The translations under genes and the position numbers were made by a program. The notes beneath the pieces are model-generated. The model made no database searches. It saw nothing but the letters and a program-made list of their open reading frames with translations, and was not told the origin of the DNA. Shown here piece by piece: positions 17,247-26,004 of a stretch of 64,000 nucleotides of DNA. Every line of letters starts with the position of its first letter. Positions within the stretch are counted from its first letter, which is position 1. Source of the DNA: Cohnella herbarum (GTDB lineage Bacteria > Bacillota > Bacilli > Paenibacillales > Paenibacillaceae); contig NZ_CP051680.1 in the NCBI RefSeq assembly GCF_012849095.1, forward strand, positions 4,619,501 through 4,683,500, written 5' to 3'.

Positions 17247-18161
17247 CTATAGATGCCGTTCGTCATGAAACCCTTCCCCCAACACTTCCGCCGCGTTGGT
17301 AATAATGACGAATGCATCCGGATCCGCATCCCGGACAAGCAGCTTCAATCGCACCACTTCATTCTGTCCGACCACCGCCAGCAAGACGGGACGGTCATCG
17401 CCCGTATATCCGCCGACTCCATGCAGTCTTGTAAGCCCCCGGTCTAATTCATGCAAGATCGCGTTCGATACCAAGTCCGGATGTTTGGAAATAATGAACG
17501 CCGCCTTGGAATTCTCGAACCCCGTTTGGATGAGGTCGATCGTTTTGCTCGTTGCGAATAATCCAATTAGCGCATACAGCGCATTCTCGAGAGAGATGAA
17601 CAATCCTGCGGAGAGAATAACGAGTCCGTCCAATAAGGCGACCGCAAGACCGATTCGAATCCCGATCAAGCGTTGAAGAATCTGAGCCGCCACGGACAGT
17701 CCGCCCGTCGAGCCCCTCCCTCGGAAGACTAGCCCCAGACCAAGCCCGACTCCAAGCCCTCCATATAAGGAACCGAGCAGCGGATCATGGGTCGGAGGCG
17801 TCCAGTTAGAGGTTAATAATACGAATAATGGCAGCACGACCGAACCCACCGCCGTCTTAACCGCGAACGGCCTGCCCAATACGACAACGCCGGCGATGAA
17901 GAACGGAATATTGAGCGCCCATTGCGAATAAGCAGGGGGAACGTCCGCTAACGTATCGAGAATGACGGAAATGCCCGACACGCCGCCCGAAGCGATCTGA
18001 TTGGGCAGCAGAAACAAATTAAAACTAGCCGCCACAATGAAGCTTCCGAGCAGCATAAGGAAATAACTGAAAACCATCCTCAAACGCGGCGTAAGCTTGG
18101 GCTTTGCCCTTTTGCTCGATAATGTCGGTATGGATCTATTCGGGTTATCGCTTCCAGTCAT
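17247..18161 (-). CDS. YitT family membrane protein
   Basis: 304 residues: a basic cytoplasmic N-terminus, then five or six membrane helices between about residues 32 and 195 (first at 32-55), then a soluble C-terminal domain of about 90 residues of the DUF2179 kind (FIISKHPDLVSNAILHELDRGLTRL...VLLAVVGQNEVVRLK). This matches the YitT/DUF161 family, whose biochemical role is unsettled. It is transcribed toward argC but is functionally unrelated; the argC promoter lies between them. Confidence 0.9.
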   Translation of the reverse strand: MTGSDNPNRSIPTLSSKRAKPKLTPRLRMVFSYFLMLLGSFIVAASFNLFLLPNQIASGGVSGISVILDTLADVPPAYSQWALNIPFFIAGVVVLGRPFAVKTAVGSVVLPLFVLLTSNWTPPTHDPLLGSLYGGLGVGLGLGLVFRGRGSTGGLSVAAQILQRLIGIRIGLAVALLDGLVILSAGLFISLENALYALIGLFATSKTIDLIQTGFENSKAAFIISKHPDLVSNAILHELDRGLTRLHGVGGYTGDDRPVLLAVVGQNEVVRLKLLVRDADPDAFVIITNAAEVLGEGFHDERHL

Positions 18162-18196
18162 CCGTTCTCCTCATCTCCCGCATCTACGCCAAGCGA

Positions 18197-19000
18197 TCAT
18201 GCTTTACAATTTCCGCAGCCTGCAAACACTTTAATAGAACCGACGTCCCGTGATAATTCTCTTCCCAGCAAGGCTCCGTCGAATGAAATTTGTTTCTGCT
18301 CTCCCGGTCTGATTCTTTCAGGGGTATAAGTGATATAAGTTTTCGTATCGCCACCAATAAGAGTTCCATTTGAATCATAAAAGTACACGACGAATTGCAG
18401 TTTTGACGTGTCCACATTTAAGGTAGAAGAATTACCGAATTCGGCATCGATTTTCAACAGAGTATTTCCCGGATCCGCATCCTCGAATCGATAACTCGTG
18501 CTTAGTGTATCCAGATTTGTATAAGGAACGCTCGCACCTTCCTCCTTAACCAAATCGAAAGTAATCTCGCTTGAACCAAAATCCTCGCGGAAGTTAATTT
18601 CGCTAAGGTAAACGGTACCGGCCACATGAGCAACTTCCCCCGGAGCTAACGTGCGACGCGTTACAAACCCAAACCCCTCGTCCGAGGAAATTCGGGAATC
18701 CGACGTATCGTACGTATCGTTTATTGCGCCGATAATCGTGATCGGAAAATCATGAGGATTGGTTATCGTTAACGCTTTAGCGAAATACACCCTCTCACTG
18801 TCACCTTGCGGCGTTTCCCCCGTGCTAGTATATCCATAAATACTTTCGCCTTGTTCTATGATTTCAACTGAAGGCTTGACTGCAATTACGGGTTTTGGAG
18901 CAGGCGCAACTTCCTCGCTTTTGTTCATGAACATGACATATAAAATCGCAATGATAATGAGAGCCAATAAAAACAAATTGAATTTCCAAATCCTGCTCAC
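18197..19000 (-). CDS. Membrane-anchored protein of unknown function
   Basis: 267 residues with an uncleaved signal-anchor helix at about 7-24, then an extracellular part rich in beta strands. Two similar segments (about 65-165 and 170-262) look like immunoglobulin-like or FxLYD-type folds: ALTITNPHDFPITIIGAIND and KLQFVVYFYDSNGTLIGG. The C-terminus ends GCGNCKA with two cysteines. I do not recognise the family. It lies between the prfB terminator and yitT, so it may be transcribed with yitT. Confidence 0.8.
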   Translation of the reverse strand: MSRIWKFNLFLLALIIIAILYVMFMNKSEEVAPAPKPVIAVKPSVEIIEQGESIYGYTSTGETPQGDSERVYFAKALTITNPHDFPITIIGAINDTYDTSDSRISSDEGFGFVTRRTLAPGEVAHVAGTVYLSEINFREDFGSSEITFDLVKEEGASVPYTNLDTLSTSYRFEDADPGNTLLKIDAEFGNSSTLNVDTSKLQFVVYFYDSNGTLIGGDTKTYITYTPERIRPGEQKQISFDGALLGRELSRDVGSIKVFAGCGNCKA

Positions 19001-19072
19001 TTATGTTCCCCTTTTCTACTCGATGTAACATTCTCCTATTTAGTTATAGTCGGTAATGATCTTCGAGTAAAG

Positions 19073-19106
19073 AAAAAAACTTCCCGCACCGGATAGGTGC
19101 GAGAAG
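19073..19106 (-). terminator. prfB terminator
   Basis: On the minus strand CTTCTCGCACC pairs with GGTGCGGGAAG around a five-base loop, followed by seven Ts. It lies 21 bases after the prfB stop. Confidence 0.9.
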
Positions 19107-19126
19107 CGTCGTGAATCGCTATGTGT

Positions 19127-20246
19127 TTATTGGACTTCCTGCTTAATCTGATGACGTAAGTAACCGTCGATAAAGGAATCTAGATCGCCGTCCATTACCG
19201 CGCCGATATTACCCGTTTCCACGGAAGTACGGTGATCCTTGACCATGCTGTACGGGTGGAAAACGTAGGAGCGGATCTGGCTGCCCCATGCGATATCCAT
19301 CTGTTCTCCACGAACCTCGGCCAATTCCTTCTGCTGCTCCTGAATCTTGAGCTCGTATAGCTTGGACTGGAGCATCTTCATCGCCTTATCGCGGTTCTGA
19401 ATCTGCGAACGCTGCGTTTGGCAAGCGACGACGATCCCCGTCGGTAAATGCGTAATCCGAATCGCGGAATCCGTCTTGTTGATGTGCTGTCCGCCCGCAC
19501 CGCTAGCGCGGTACGTATCGACTCGCAAATCCTCGGTACGGATTTCGATCTGGATATCGTCATTGATCTCCGGCACGACATCGCAAGATACGAATGAAGT
19601 ATGCCGTCTGCCCGAAGCGTCGAACGGAGATATCCTAACCAGTCGGTGCACGCCTTTCTCCGCCTTGAGGTAGCCGTAGGCGTTGTGGCCTTTGACAAGG
19701 ATCGTTACGCTCTTGATCCCCGCTTCGTCGCCCGGAAGATAATCGAGCAGTTCAACCTTGAAGCCGCGCTTCTCGGCCCATCTCGTATACATCCGGTACA
19801 ACATTTGCGCCCAATCCTGAGACTCGGTACCCCCGGCACCCGGATGCAGCTCCAGGATGGCGTCGAGTTTGTCGTACGGTTGGTTTAACAGCAACTGAAG
19901 CTCGAAGGAATCGACTTTGGCCGTTAACCCCGTGACGCTCTCCGACCATTCCGTCGCCATCGATTCGTCCGCTTCTTCTTCAAGAATCTCGAGCATATCC
20001 AGCAAGTCCTGGCATTCGTTCGCCAAACCCTCGAATTGATCGACGATCGCTTTGATCGCGTTCATCTCGCCGATGACGGTTTGCGCTTTCTCGTTGTCGT
20101 CCCAGAAGTTCGGATCGCTCATTTTCACTTCGTAGTTCTCGATCTGTTCTTTCTTCAGATCTAAGTCAAAGGGACCCCCTGAGTTGCTGAAGTCGCTTCG
20201 CGTTCCCACGAAGATCTTGCTTAACGGATACGTCTAGCTCGAACAT
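19127..20246 (-). CDS. prfB: Peptide chain release factor 2, with programmed +1 frameshift
   Basis: Terminates translation at UGA and UAA codons. The gene starts at the ATG at 20246 (preceded by GAGGTG). It reads 26 codons to an in-frame TGA at 20166-20168, and resumes in the +1 frame to 19127, giving about 372 residues, which is the normal RF2 length. The second frame alone lacks the true N-terminus. The RF2 anticodon-like tripeptide SPF (RISPFDASG) and the peptidyl-hydrolysis motif GGQ ([13 protein letters not shown]) are both present. It lies 35 bases downstream of secA. Confidence 0.96.
20165..20180 (-). promoter_or_regulatory. prfB: RF2 autoregulatory frameshift site
   Basis: The minus strand reads CAGGGGGTCCCTTTGAC: an internal Shine-Dalgarno-like AGGGGG followed closely by the slippery CTT-TGA-C. 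When RF2 is scarce the ribosome pauses at UGA and slips forward one base. This is the conserved bacterial prfB control element. Confidence 0.95.
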
Positions 20247-20281
20247 GTTGAAATCACCTCATAAAATCTTGTGCTTGCGAA

Positions 20282-22795
20282 TCAGTCTATGCGACCGTGG
20301 CACAATTTGTATTTCTTGCCGCTACCGCATGGGCACGGATCGTTACGGCCTACAGCGCTGGCGCTGCGGGTCTTAGGTTTCTTAGGCGCTTCCTCGGCTT
20401 TCGAATCGACCGCTTGGCCTTCCGCTACCGCTTCGCGCTTAGGCGTCGTCTGAACTTGAGCTCTCATGATGTACATCGTGATCTCTTCTTCGATCCGTTC
20501 GATCATGGAGAGGAACATGTTATGTCCTTCGAATTGGTATTCGCGAAGCGGATCGTTACCGCCGTACGCCCTGAGATGAATCCCTTGACGAAGGTGATCC
20601 ATCGAATCGATGTGATCCATCCATTTGCTATCTACGGCGCGGAGAACGACGACCTTCTCGAATTCGCGCATCGTTTCCATACCGATCGATTCTTCGCGCT
20701 CATCGTACAGCTTATCGACTCCCTCGACGAGAAACTCGATAATTTCTTCTTTTTCCTTGCCCCACAGATCATCTTTGCTTAACCGGTCTTCCGGCAAGAA
20801 ATGTTGATGAGCATAAGTGACGAGGCTATCCATATCCCAATCTTCGGGAACGTCGTTATCCGAACAATGGCTGTCCACCGCGCGGGTGATGACGGAACGA
20901 ATCATGCCCGTAATTACGTCGCGGATGTTGTCCGAATTCAGGATCGCGCGGCGGTCTCCGTAGATTTTCTCCCGTTGCAGGTTGATGACGTCATCGTACT
21001 GAAGCACGATGCGGCGGGTGTCGAAGTTGTTGCCTTCGACGCGCTTCTGCGCGGATTCGATCGCGCGCGAGATCAGCTTGCTCTCGATCGGAGAATCCTC
21101 GTCGAAACCGAGGCGCTCCATCATGCCCATAATATTGTCCGCTCCGAAACGGCGCATCAGCTCGTCTTCCATCGACAGATAAAATTGCGACGAACCTTGG
21201 TCCCCTTGGCGACCCGCGCGTCCGCGCAATTGGTTATCGATCCGGCGGGATTCGTGGCGTTCCGTTCCCATGATATGAAGGCCGCCGACTTCGGCTACGC
21301 CCTCTCCAAGATGGATATCCGTACCGCGACCGGCCATATTGGTCGCGATCGTAACGGTGTTATATTGACCGGCGTTGGAGATAATCGCGGCTTCCTCGGC
21401 ATGGTACTTGGCGTTCAATACTTGGTGAGCGACGCCTTTTTTCTTAAGCATATCCGAGATGCGCTCGGAATTCTCGATCGATACGGTACCCACGAGGACG
21501 GGTTGTCCCGTCGAATGCCGTCTTACGATTTCTTCGACGACCGCGCGGTACTTGCCGTTCTCGGACTTGTAGACAACGTCCGGAATGTCGTTACGGATCA
21601 TCGGACGGTTCGTCGGCACTTGGATAACGTCCAAGCCGTAGATCCGTTTGAACTCCTCTTCCTCGGTTTTCGCAGTACCGGTCATGCCGGCAAGCTTGCC
21701 GTACATCCGGAAGTAGTTCTGGAAGGTGATCGTGGCGAGCGTCATGCTCTCGTTCTGAACCGTGAGCTGCTCCTTCGCTTCGATCGCTTGATGCAGACCT
21801 TCGCTATAGCGACGGCCGGCCATCAAACGTCCGGTAAACTCATCGACGATAATAACTTCGTCTTCTTGAACGACGTAGTCGACATCGCGTTTCATAATAT
21901 ATCTAGCACGTAGCGCTTGATTGACGTGGTGGTTAAGCGTCACGTTGTCATGCGCGAATAAGTTCTCGATGTTAAAAGCGCGTTCTACCTTCGTAACCCC
22001 TGCTTCGGTTAGGGCTACGCTGCGCAATTTGATATCGACTGTGAAATCCTCGGTATCGGTAAGCCGGCTAACCAAACGATCGGCGGCGTAATAGAGCTCC
22101 GTCGATTTCTGGGCTTGGCCGGAAATAATGAGCGGAGTCCGTGCTTCGTCGACGAGAATGGAATCCACTTCATCGATGATCGCGTAGTGAAGCGGACGCT
22201 GCACCATTTGTTCCTTATAAAGAACCATGTTATCGCGCAAATAATCGAACCCGAATTCATTGTTCGTACCGTAAGTAATATCGCACGCGTAAGCGGCTTG
22301 TTTCTCTTCATGGGAAAGCCCGTGAAGGTTACAGCCGACCGTCATGCCAAGGAAGGAATAGATTTGTCCCATAAGTGCGCTATCGCGTTGCGCCAAATAG
22401 TCGTTGACCGTGATAACGTGTACGCCTTCGCCTTGCAGCGCATTTAAGTACACGGACAAGGTACCGACGAGCGTCTTCCCTTCACCGGTTCTCATCTCGG
22501 CGATCTTGCCGTGATGCAGAACCATGCCCCCGATTAACTGTACGTCGAAATGGCGCATGTTCAGCGTGCGCTTGGAAGCTTCCCTTACGACTGCGAACGC
22601 CTCTGGAAGAATGTCATCCAAGGACTCGCCTTTGGCGATGCGGCCACGGAATTCATCCGTCTTCGCGCGAAGCTGATCGTCGCTCAGCGGGGTGATTGAT
22701 GACTCCAAACCGTTAATCTGTTCAACGGTTTTAAGGAGCCGTTTCACCTCACGTTCATTAGCATCTCCGAATATTTTTTTGACAAGTCCCAACAT
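20282..22795 (-). CDS. secA: Preprotein translocase ATPase
   Basis: The motor that drives preproteins through SecYEG. At 837 residues it is full length. Walker A is MRTGEGKT (101-108), the DEAD-like Walker B is [14 protein letters not shown], and the helicase-like regions GTDIHLG and [11 protein letters not shown] are clear. The C-terminus carries the zinc-binding SEC-C tail ([16 protein letters not shown]) that binds SecB or ribosomes. It is transcribed ahead of prfB, the usual neighbour in Bacilli. Confidence 0.98.
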   Translation of the reverse strand: MLGLVKKIFGDANEREVKRLLKTVEQINGLESSITPLSDDQLRAKTDEFRGRIAKGESLDDILPEAFAVVREASKRTLNMRHFDVQLIGGMVLHHGKIAEMRTGEGKTLVGTLSVYLNALQGEGVHVITVNDYLAQRDSALMGQIYSFLGMTVGCNLHGLSHEEKQAAYACDITYGTNNEFGFDYLRDNMVLYKEQMVQRPLHYAIIDEVDSILVDEARTPLIISGQAQKSTELYYAADRLVSRLTDTEDFTVDIKLRSVALTEAGVTKVERAFNIENLFAHDNVTLNHHVNQALRARYIMKRDVDYVVQEDEVIIVDEFTGRLMAGRRYSEGLHQAIEAKEQLTVQNESMTLATITFQNYFRMYGKLAGMTGTAKTEEEEFKRIYGLDVIQVPTNRPMIRNDIPDVVYKSENGKYRAVVEEIVRRHSTGQPVLVGTVSIENSERISDMLKKKGVAHQVLNAKYHAEEAAIISNAGQYNTVTIATNMAGRGTDIHLGEGVAEVGGLHIMGTERHESRRIDNQLRGRAGRQGDQGSSQFYLSMEDELMRRFGADNIMGMMERLGFDEDSPIESKLISRAIESAQKRVEGNNFDTRRIVLQYDDVINLQREKIYGDRRAILNSDNIRDVITGMIRSVITRAVDSHCSDNDVPEDWDMDSLVTYAHQHFLPEDRLSKDDLWGKEKEEIIEFLVEGVDKLYDEREESIGMETMREFEKVVVLRAVDSKWMDHIDSMDHLRQGIHLRAYGGNDPLREYQFEGHNMFLSMIERIEEEITMYIMRAQVQTTPKREAVAEGQAVDSKAEEAPKKPKTRSASAVGRNDPCPCGSGKKYKLCHGRID

Positions 22796-22839
22796 ATAGG
22801 ATGTACCCCTCTCTCTCGCGGGTCTAACAACATCTTCTC

Positions 22840-22868
22840 ATTTTATCAGTTTGGGGAAATTGGGGCAA
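22840..22868 (-). promoter_or_regulatory. secA promoter
   Basis: On the minus strand TTGCCC (22863-22868) and TAAAAT (22840-22845) are separated by 17 bases, about 40 bases upstream of the secA start. It looks like a SigA promoter. Confidence 0.55.
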
Positions 22869-22930
22869 GGAAGGGAATCTGGAAATGGAAGGAGGTTAAG
22901 AAAAACAACAATAATGCGGGTTTTGGGTAC

Positions 22931-22976
22931 AAAAAAAACTGCCGCATAGGGAGCAGAAGCTTCTTGGTTCGGCAGT
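22931..22976 (-). terminator. Terminator after the heptad-repeat gene
   Basis: ACTGCCG (22970-22976 read on the minus strand) pairs with CGGCAGT, with an inner AGAAGC/GCTTCT pair, followed by eight Ts. It separates the upstream gene from the secA promoter. Confidence 0.88.
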
Positions 22977-23024
22977 ATTTATTTGGTTATGAAATTGCGA
23001 TGGAGAACGCTTGCCGTAGTTGCT

Positions 23025-23429
23025 TTATGTGGTCCGTTGCATTTTCCGGATAATCGTTTCTTGCTCTAAAGAATGAAGAGCTAACGTTTCTAGTACTCGA
23101 TCGTGTCTGCCTTGACCAGATTTCAATTCTGCGACGTCCTCTTTCAGGACGGCTACGTCTGTCTTCAGAACGGCGACGTCCTCTTTCAGTACCGCAACGT
23201 CCTCTTTCAGTACTGCAACATCCTCTTTCAGTACCGCAACATCCTCTTTCAGTACCGCAACGTCCTCTTTCAGTACTGCAACATCCTCTTTCAGTACTGC
23301 AACATCCTCTTTCAGTACTGCGACGTCTTCTTTCAGTACTGCGACATCCTTTTGAATCCCGGTAATTTTCGCATCCATGACTTCAACGACATGTTTAATT
23401 GCCAACAAGATTTCCTTCGTTTCATCCAT
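23025..23429 (-). CDS. Small coiled-coil protein built from exact heptad repeats
   Basis: 134 residues with no signal peptide or membrane segment. Residues 28-104 are eleven consecutive heptads DVAVLKE (the ninth ends in T, the last is DVAELKS), giving Val/Leu at the a/d positions: a continuous coiled coil of about 77 residues. The flanks (MDETKEILLAIKHVVEVMDAKI and GRHDRVLETLALHSLEQETIIRKM) are also amphipathic helices. Function is unknown. The start ATG follows AAGGAG, and a terminator closes the gene, so it is a single-gene unit. Confidence 0.8.
   Translation of the reverse strand: MDETKEILLAIKHVVEVMDAKITGIQKDVAVLKEDVAVLKEDVAVLKEDVAVLKEDVAVLKEDVAVLKEDVAVLKEDVAVLKEDVAVLKTDVAVLKEDVAELKSGQGRHDRVLETLALHSLEQETIIRKMQRTT
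23118..23348 (-). repeat. 21-bp tandem repeat (eleven units) inside the coiled-coil gene
   Basis: The unit, about GAGGACGTTGCGGTACTGAAA, is repeated eleven times with only third-position differences. Low divergence at DNA level indicates recent expansion, and copy number could vary between strains without breaking the reading frame. Confidence 0.92.
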
Positions 23430-23484
23430 TGGACCAGCTCCTTAAAAGAATTATAACAGATGCGGACAAATGAAGTGAACAGAA

Positions 23485-23522
23485 AAAGCCGCCCAATTCT
23501 CCGATTAGGAGAACGAGCGGCG
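23485..23522 (-). terminator. Second terminator in the hpf downstream region
   Basis: On the minus strand GCCGCTCGTTCTCC, a TAATC loop, and GGAGAATTGGGCGGC are followed by TTTTTC. It lies 125 bases beyond the hpf terminator, so it must end a different transcript or act as a backup. Confidence 0.8.
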
Positions 23523-23646
23523 TGTGCTTCACGTCCGTGATATCTAACTAGATTGATCGTATCATGATTTAGATGGTTAAGCAATATTTTCGGGTATAAC
23601 CCCTTCAGCTCATTACCTATGCAGTTCGAACGATTATACAATTCGC

Positions 23647-23680
23647 AAAAAAGCCCCGGCTATGAGCGGCCGAGGCTTAC
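23647..23680 (-). terminator. hpf terminator
   Basis: On the minus strand AGCCTCGGC and GCCGGGGCT form a stem around CGCTCATA, followed by six Ts. It lies directly after hpf. Confidence 0.88.
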
Positions 23681-23691
23681 GTTTTATTAGT

Positions 23692-24255
23692 TTATTCAGC
23701 GGATTCGATTAACCCGTACTTCCCGTCATTCCGACGATACACGACACTGACTTCCTTCGACTCCGTATTGGCGAATACATAGAAGTTATGACCTACCAGA
23801 TTCATTTGGAGAATCGCTTCTTCCACGTCCATCGGCTTCAGATTGAATCTCTTCGTCCTTACGAGCTCGAGGTCGTCCTCTTCATCCCTGGCAAGCGTCG
23901 TAACTCCGCTGCCATTGCCGAAGTCTTCCTTAAAGAGAGCTCTTGCCGATCCGGCTTCACGGAAATTGCGATTAATTTTCGTTTTGTGTTTGCGAATTTG
24001 GCGTTCGAGTTTGTCCACTACAAAGTCAATCGATGCGTACATGTCCTCGCGTTTCTCCTCCGCCCGCAATAGCGCTCCTGGAAGAGGGATCGTAACCTCG
24101 ATGGCTTGTTGGCCTTTCGTAACGCTTAGGGTTACATTTACATCAGATTGGGGAGGTGCTTCAAAATATCGCTCCAGTCGACTCAGCTTCTTCTCCACAT
24201 ACTCTCGAAGAGCATCTGTCACTTCCAAACGCTGACCACGAATGTTGTATTTCAT
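23692..24255 (-). CDS. hpf: Long-form ribosome hibernation promoting factor
   Basis: 187 residues. The N-terminal S30AE domain (about 1-100) begins MKYNIRGQRLEVTDALREYVEKKL and binds the 30S decoding region. A charged linker carries EEDDLELVRTKRF, and the C-terminal dimerisation domain (about 130-185) contains KPMDVEEAILQMNLVGHNFYVF. Long HPF alone makes 100S ribosome dimers in Firmicutes at stationary phase. The ATG follows AAAGGAGGAG. Confidence 0.96.
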   Translation of the reverse strand: MKYNIRGQRLEVTDALREYVEKKLSRLERYFEAPPQSDVNVTLSVTKGQQAIEVTIPLPGALLRAEEKREDMYASIDFVVDKLERQIRKHKTKINRNFREAGSARALFKEDFGNGSGVTTLARDEEDDLELVRTKRFNLKPMDVEEAILQMNLVGHNFYVFANTESKEVSVVYRRNDGKYGLIESAE

Positions 24256-24281
24256 GGGGCACTCCTCCTTTGCATGACTCT

Positions 24282-24311
24282 ATGATAACACACACTGGGC
24301 TGACGTTTCAA
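24282..24311 (-). promoter_or_regulatory. hpf promoter
   Basis: On the minus strand TTGAAA (24306-24311) and TATCAT (24282-24287) are separated by 18 bases, about 30 bases before hpf. It looks SigA-like; no clear SigB or SigH pattern was seen. Confidence 0.5.
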
Positions 24312-24378
24312 AACATTCCAAAAATAAATTTGAATTATCAGAATATTTGACTAAATTGTTACGATGGTGGAGCTTTAA

Positions 24379-24408
24379 AATAAAAAACCCTGGATTTCTC
24401 CAGGGCAC
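24379..24408 (-). terminator. Cold-shock gene terminator
   Basis: On the minus strand CCCTGG-AGAAAT-CCAGGG is followed by TTTTTTATTTT. It is a strong, compact hairpin about 65 bases after the csp stop. Confidence 0.92.
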
Positions 24409-24474
24409 GTGGCAAACATTGCTACATGTAATCCACATCTTGTATGATTGTTCGACGCGGATGCGCCGGAATGA

Positions 24475-24672
24475 TTACACTCTAGTAACGTTAGCTGCTT
24501 GAGGGCCTCTAGCTCCTTGAACGATATCGAATTCAACCGTTTGGCCTTCTTCAAGAGCTTTGTAACCGTCCATTTGAATAGCGGAGAAGTGAACGAACAC
24601 GTCGCCACCTTGCTCTGTTTCAATGAAGCCGTAACCTTTTTCCGCGTTAAACCATTTAACTTTACCTTGCAT
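24475..24672 (-). CDS. Cold-shock protein (CspB/CspD type)
   Basis: A 65-residue single-stranded nucleic-acid-binding beta barrel that acts as an RNA chaperone. RNP1 (KGYGFIE) and RNP2 (VFVHFSA) are intact, and the protein begins [13 protein letters not shown] as usual. The longer frame starting at 24698 is a shadow in another frame. It is a single-gene unit with its own promoter and terminator. Confidence 0.96.
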   Translation of the reverse strand: MQGKVKWFNAEKGYGFIETEQGGDVFVHFSAIQMDGYKALEEGQTVEFDIVQGARGPQAANVTRV

Positions 24673-24740
24673 GTGTTAAACATTCCCTTCATATTCAAAT
24701 GACGTTAGACGTAAGCATTTATGCCTAGCCCACATTTCGA

Positions 24741-24769
24741 ATATAACATCAGGTAAAGATTGGTGTCAA
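24741..24769 (-). promoter_or_regulatory. Cold-shock gene promoter
   Basis: On the minus strand TTGACA (24764-24769) and TTATAT (24741-24746) are separated by 17 bases. The leader before the ATG is about 60 bases. Confidence 0.7.
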
Positions 24770-24813
24770 TGATTTTTTGTAAGCGGATACAGAGTGTGCT
24801 CGTAAACGATTAT

Positions 24814-25974
24814 TTATCCTCGTAAGACTTCTTTAATCGCATATATGACATCTTGTACGTCATCGTCAGTCATTCCCGGAAAAAGCGGTAGACACATCGC
24901 TTCCTCGTAATATGCTTCGGCGTGTAAGCATTGTTTCTGCTCATATCCGAGATCCCTATAATACGGTTGATTATAGACGGGAATATAATGAACATGAACC
25001 CCGATATTGCGACTACGCAGCTCCTCAAAAGCTTTCGCTCGATCCGTTCCTTGATTCCACCTGATGACATATAAATGCCAACTAGACTCCGCTGCAGGAT
25101 GTTGATACGGAATCGTAATACCTTCGTTTTCCGAGAATGCTTGATTGTATTGTGCAGCAATTTCTCTACGTCGTGCAACGAAACGATCGAGCTTGTCCAT
25201 CTGAGAAACGCCTAGCGCAGCTTGGATATCCGTCATTCTGTAGTTGTAGCCTAAAGTTTGCATTTCATAGTACCAGGGTCCGTCATTACGCTCCATCTGC
25301 TCAGGTTCTTTCGTAACCCCATGACTGCGGAACATCAATAACCGATTCCTATACTCTTCGCTATTCGTTGCAATGACGCCTCCTTCACCCGTAGTGATAT
25401 GCTTAACGGGATGAAAGCTAAACATCGTCATGTCCGCTAGTGATCCGACTTTTCGACCTCCGAAAGAGGCTCCAATCGAATGCGCGGCATCTTGTATGAG
25501 CACCAAGCCGTGATCATGCGCAAGCATTGACAATCGGTCTGTTTCCGCCGGTTGCCCGCTAAAATCCACAGCTATGATTGCTTTAGTTTTAGGGGTGATT
25601 TTACGGGCGACCTCATCCGGATCAATATTATAAGTGTCAGGACGGATATCCGCGAATATCGGAGTTCCGCCGGAATACAACACGCAGTTACTACTTGCCA
25701 CGAATGTGATCGGCGTTGTAATAACCTCATCCCCGGGCGCGATTCCCGCCGCGAAACAAGCCCCGTGTAATGCCGCTGTTCCATTACAGAAGGCTACGAC
25801 ATATTTCGCCCCAACGTGTTCCGCTATTTTACGTTCAAACCGCTCAATAGAAGGGCCTTGCGTAATGAAGTCACTTCTTAAAACGTTAACGACGGCTTGG
25901 ATGTCATCCTCATCAATGGATTGCTTGCCGTAGGGAAGAAAAGACGTTCTTTTCGGACGGTGATGGCAGTGCAA
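24814..25974 (-). CDS. pseC: UDP-4-amino-4,6-dideoxy-N-acetyl-altrosamine transaminase
   Basis: The second step of pseudaminic acid synthesis: PLP-dependent amination at C4 of the PseB product. A DegT/DnrJ/EryC1-fold enzyme whose N-terminal FLPYGKQSIDEDDI and VLRSDFITQGP blocks are PseC-like. The PLP lysine is in FHPVKHITTGEGG, and IQDAAHSIGA holds the cofactor Asp. I favour the TTG at 25974, eight bases after AGGTGG (386 residues); a GTG at 25986 is inside that ribosome binding site. It is the last gene of the pse block. Confidence 0.9.
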   Translation of the reverse strand: MHCHHRPKRTSFLPYGKQSIDEDDIQAVVNVLRSDFITQGPSIERFERKIAEHVGAKYVVAFCNGTAALHGACFAAGIAPGDEVITTPITFVASSNCVLYSGGTPIFADIRPDTYNIDPDEVARKITPKTKAIIAVDFSGQPAETDRLSMLAHDHGLVLIQDAAHSIGASFGGRKVGSLADMTMFSFHPVKHITTGEGGVIATNSEEYRNRLLMFRSHGVTKEPEQMERNDGPWYYEMQTLGYNYRMTDIQAALGVSQMDKLDRFVARRREIAAQYNQAFSENEGITIPYQHPAAESSWHLYVIRWNQGTDRAKAFEELRSRNIGVHVHYIPVYNQPYYRDLGYEQKQCLHAEAYYEEAMCLPLFPGMTDDDVQDVIYAIKEVLRG

Positions 25975-26004
25975 CAGTTTTACCACCTCTCTAGTATCGT
26001 AGAA

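Noticed and set aside
23118..23348. CRISPR or other spacer array
   Set aside because: The 21-bp units are directly adjacent without spacers and encode an in-frame heptad repeat.
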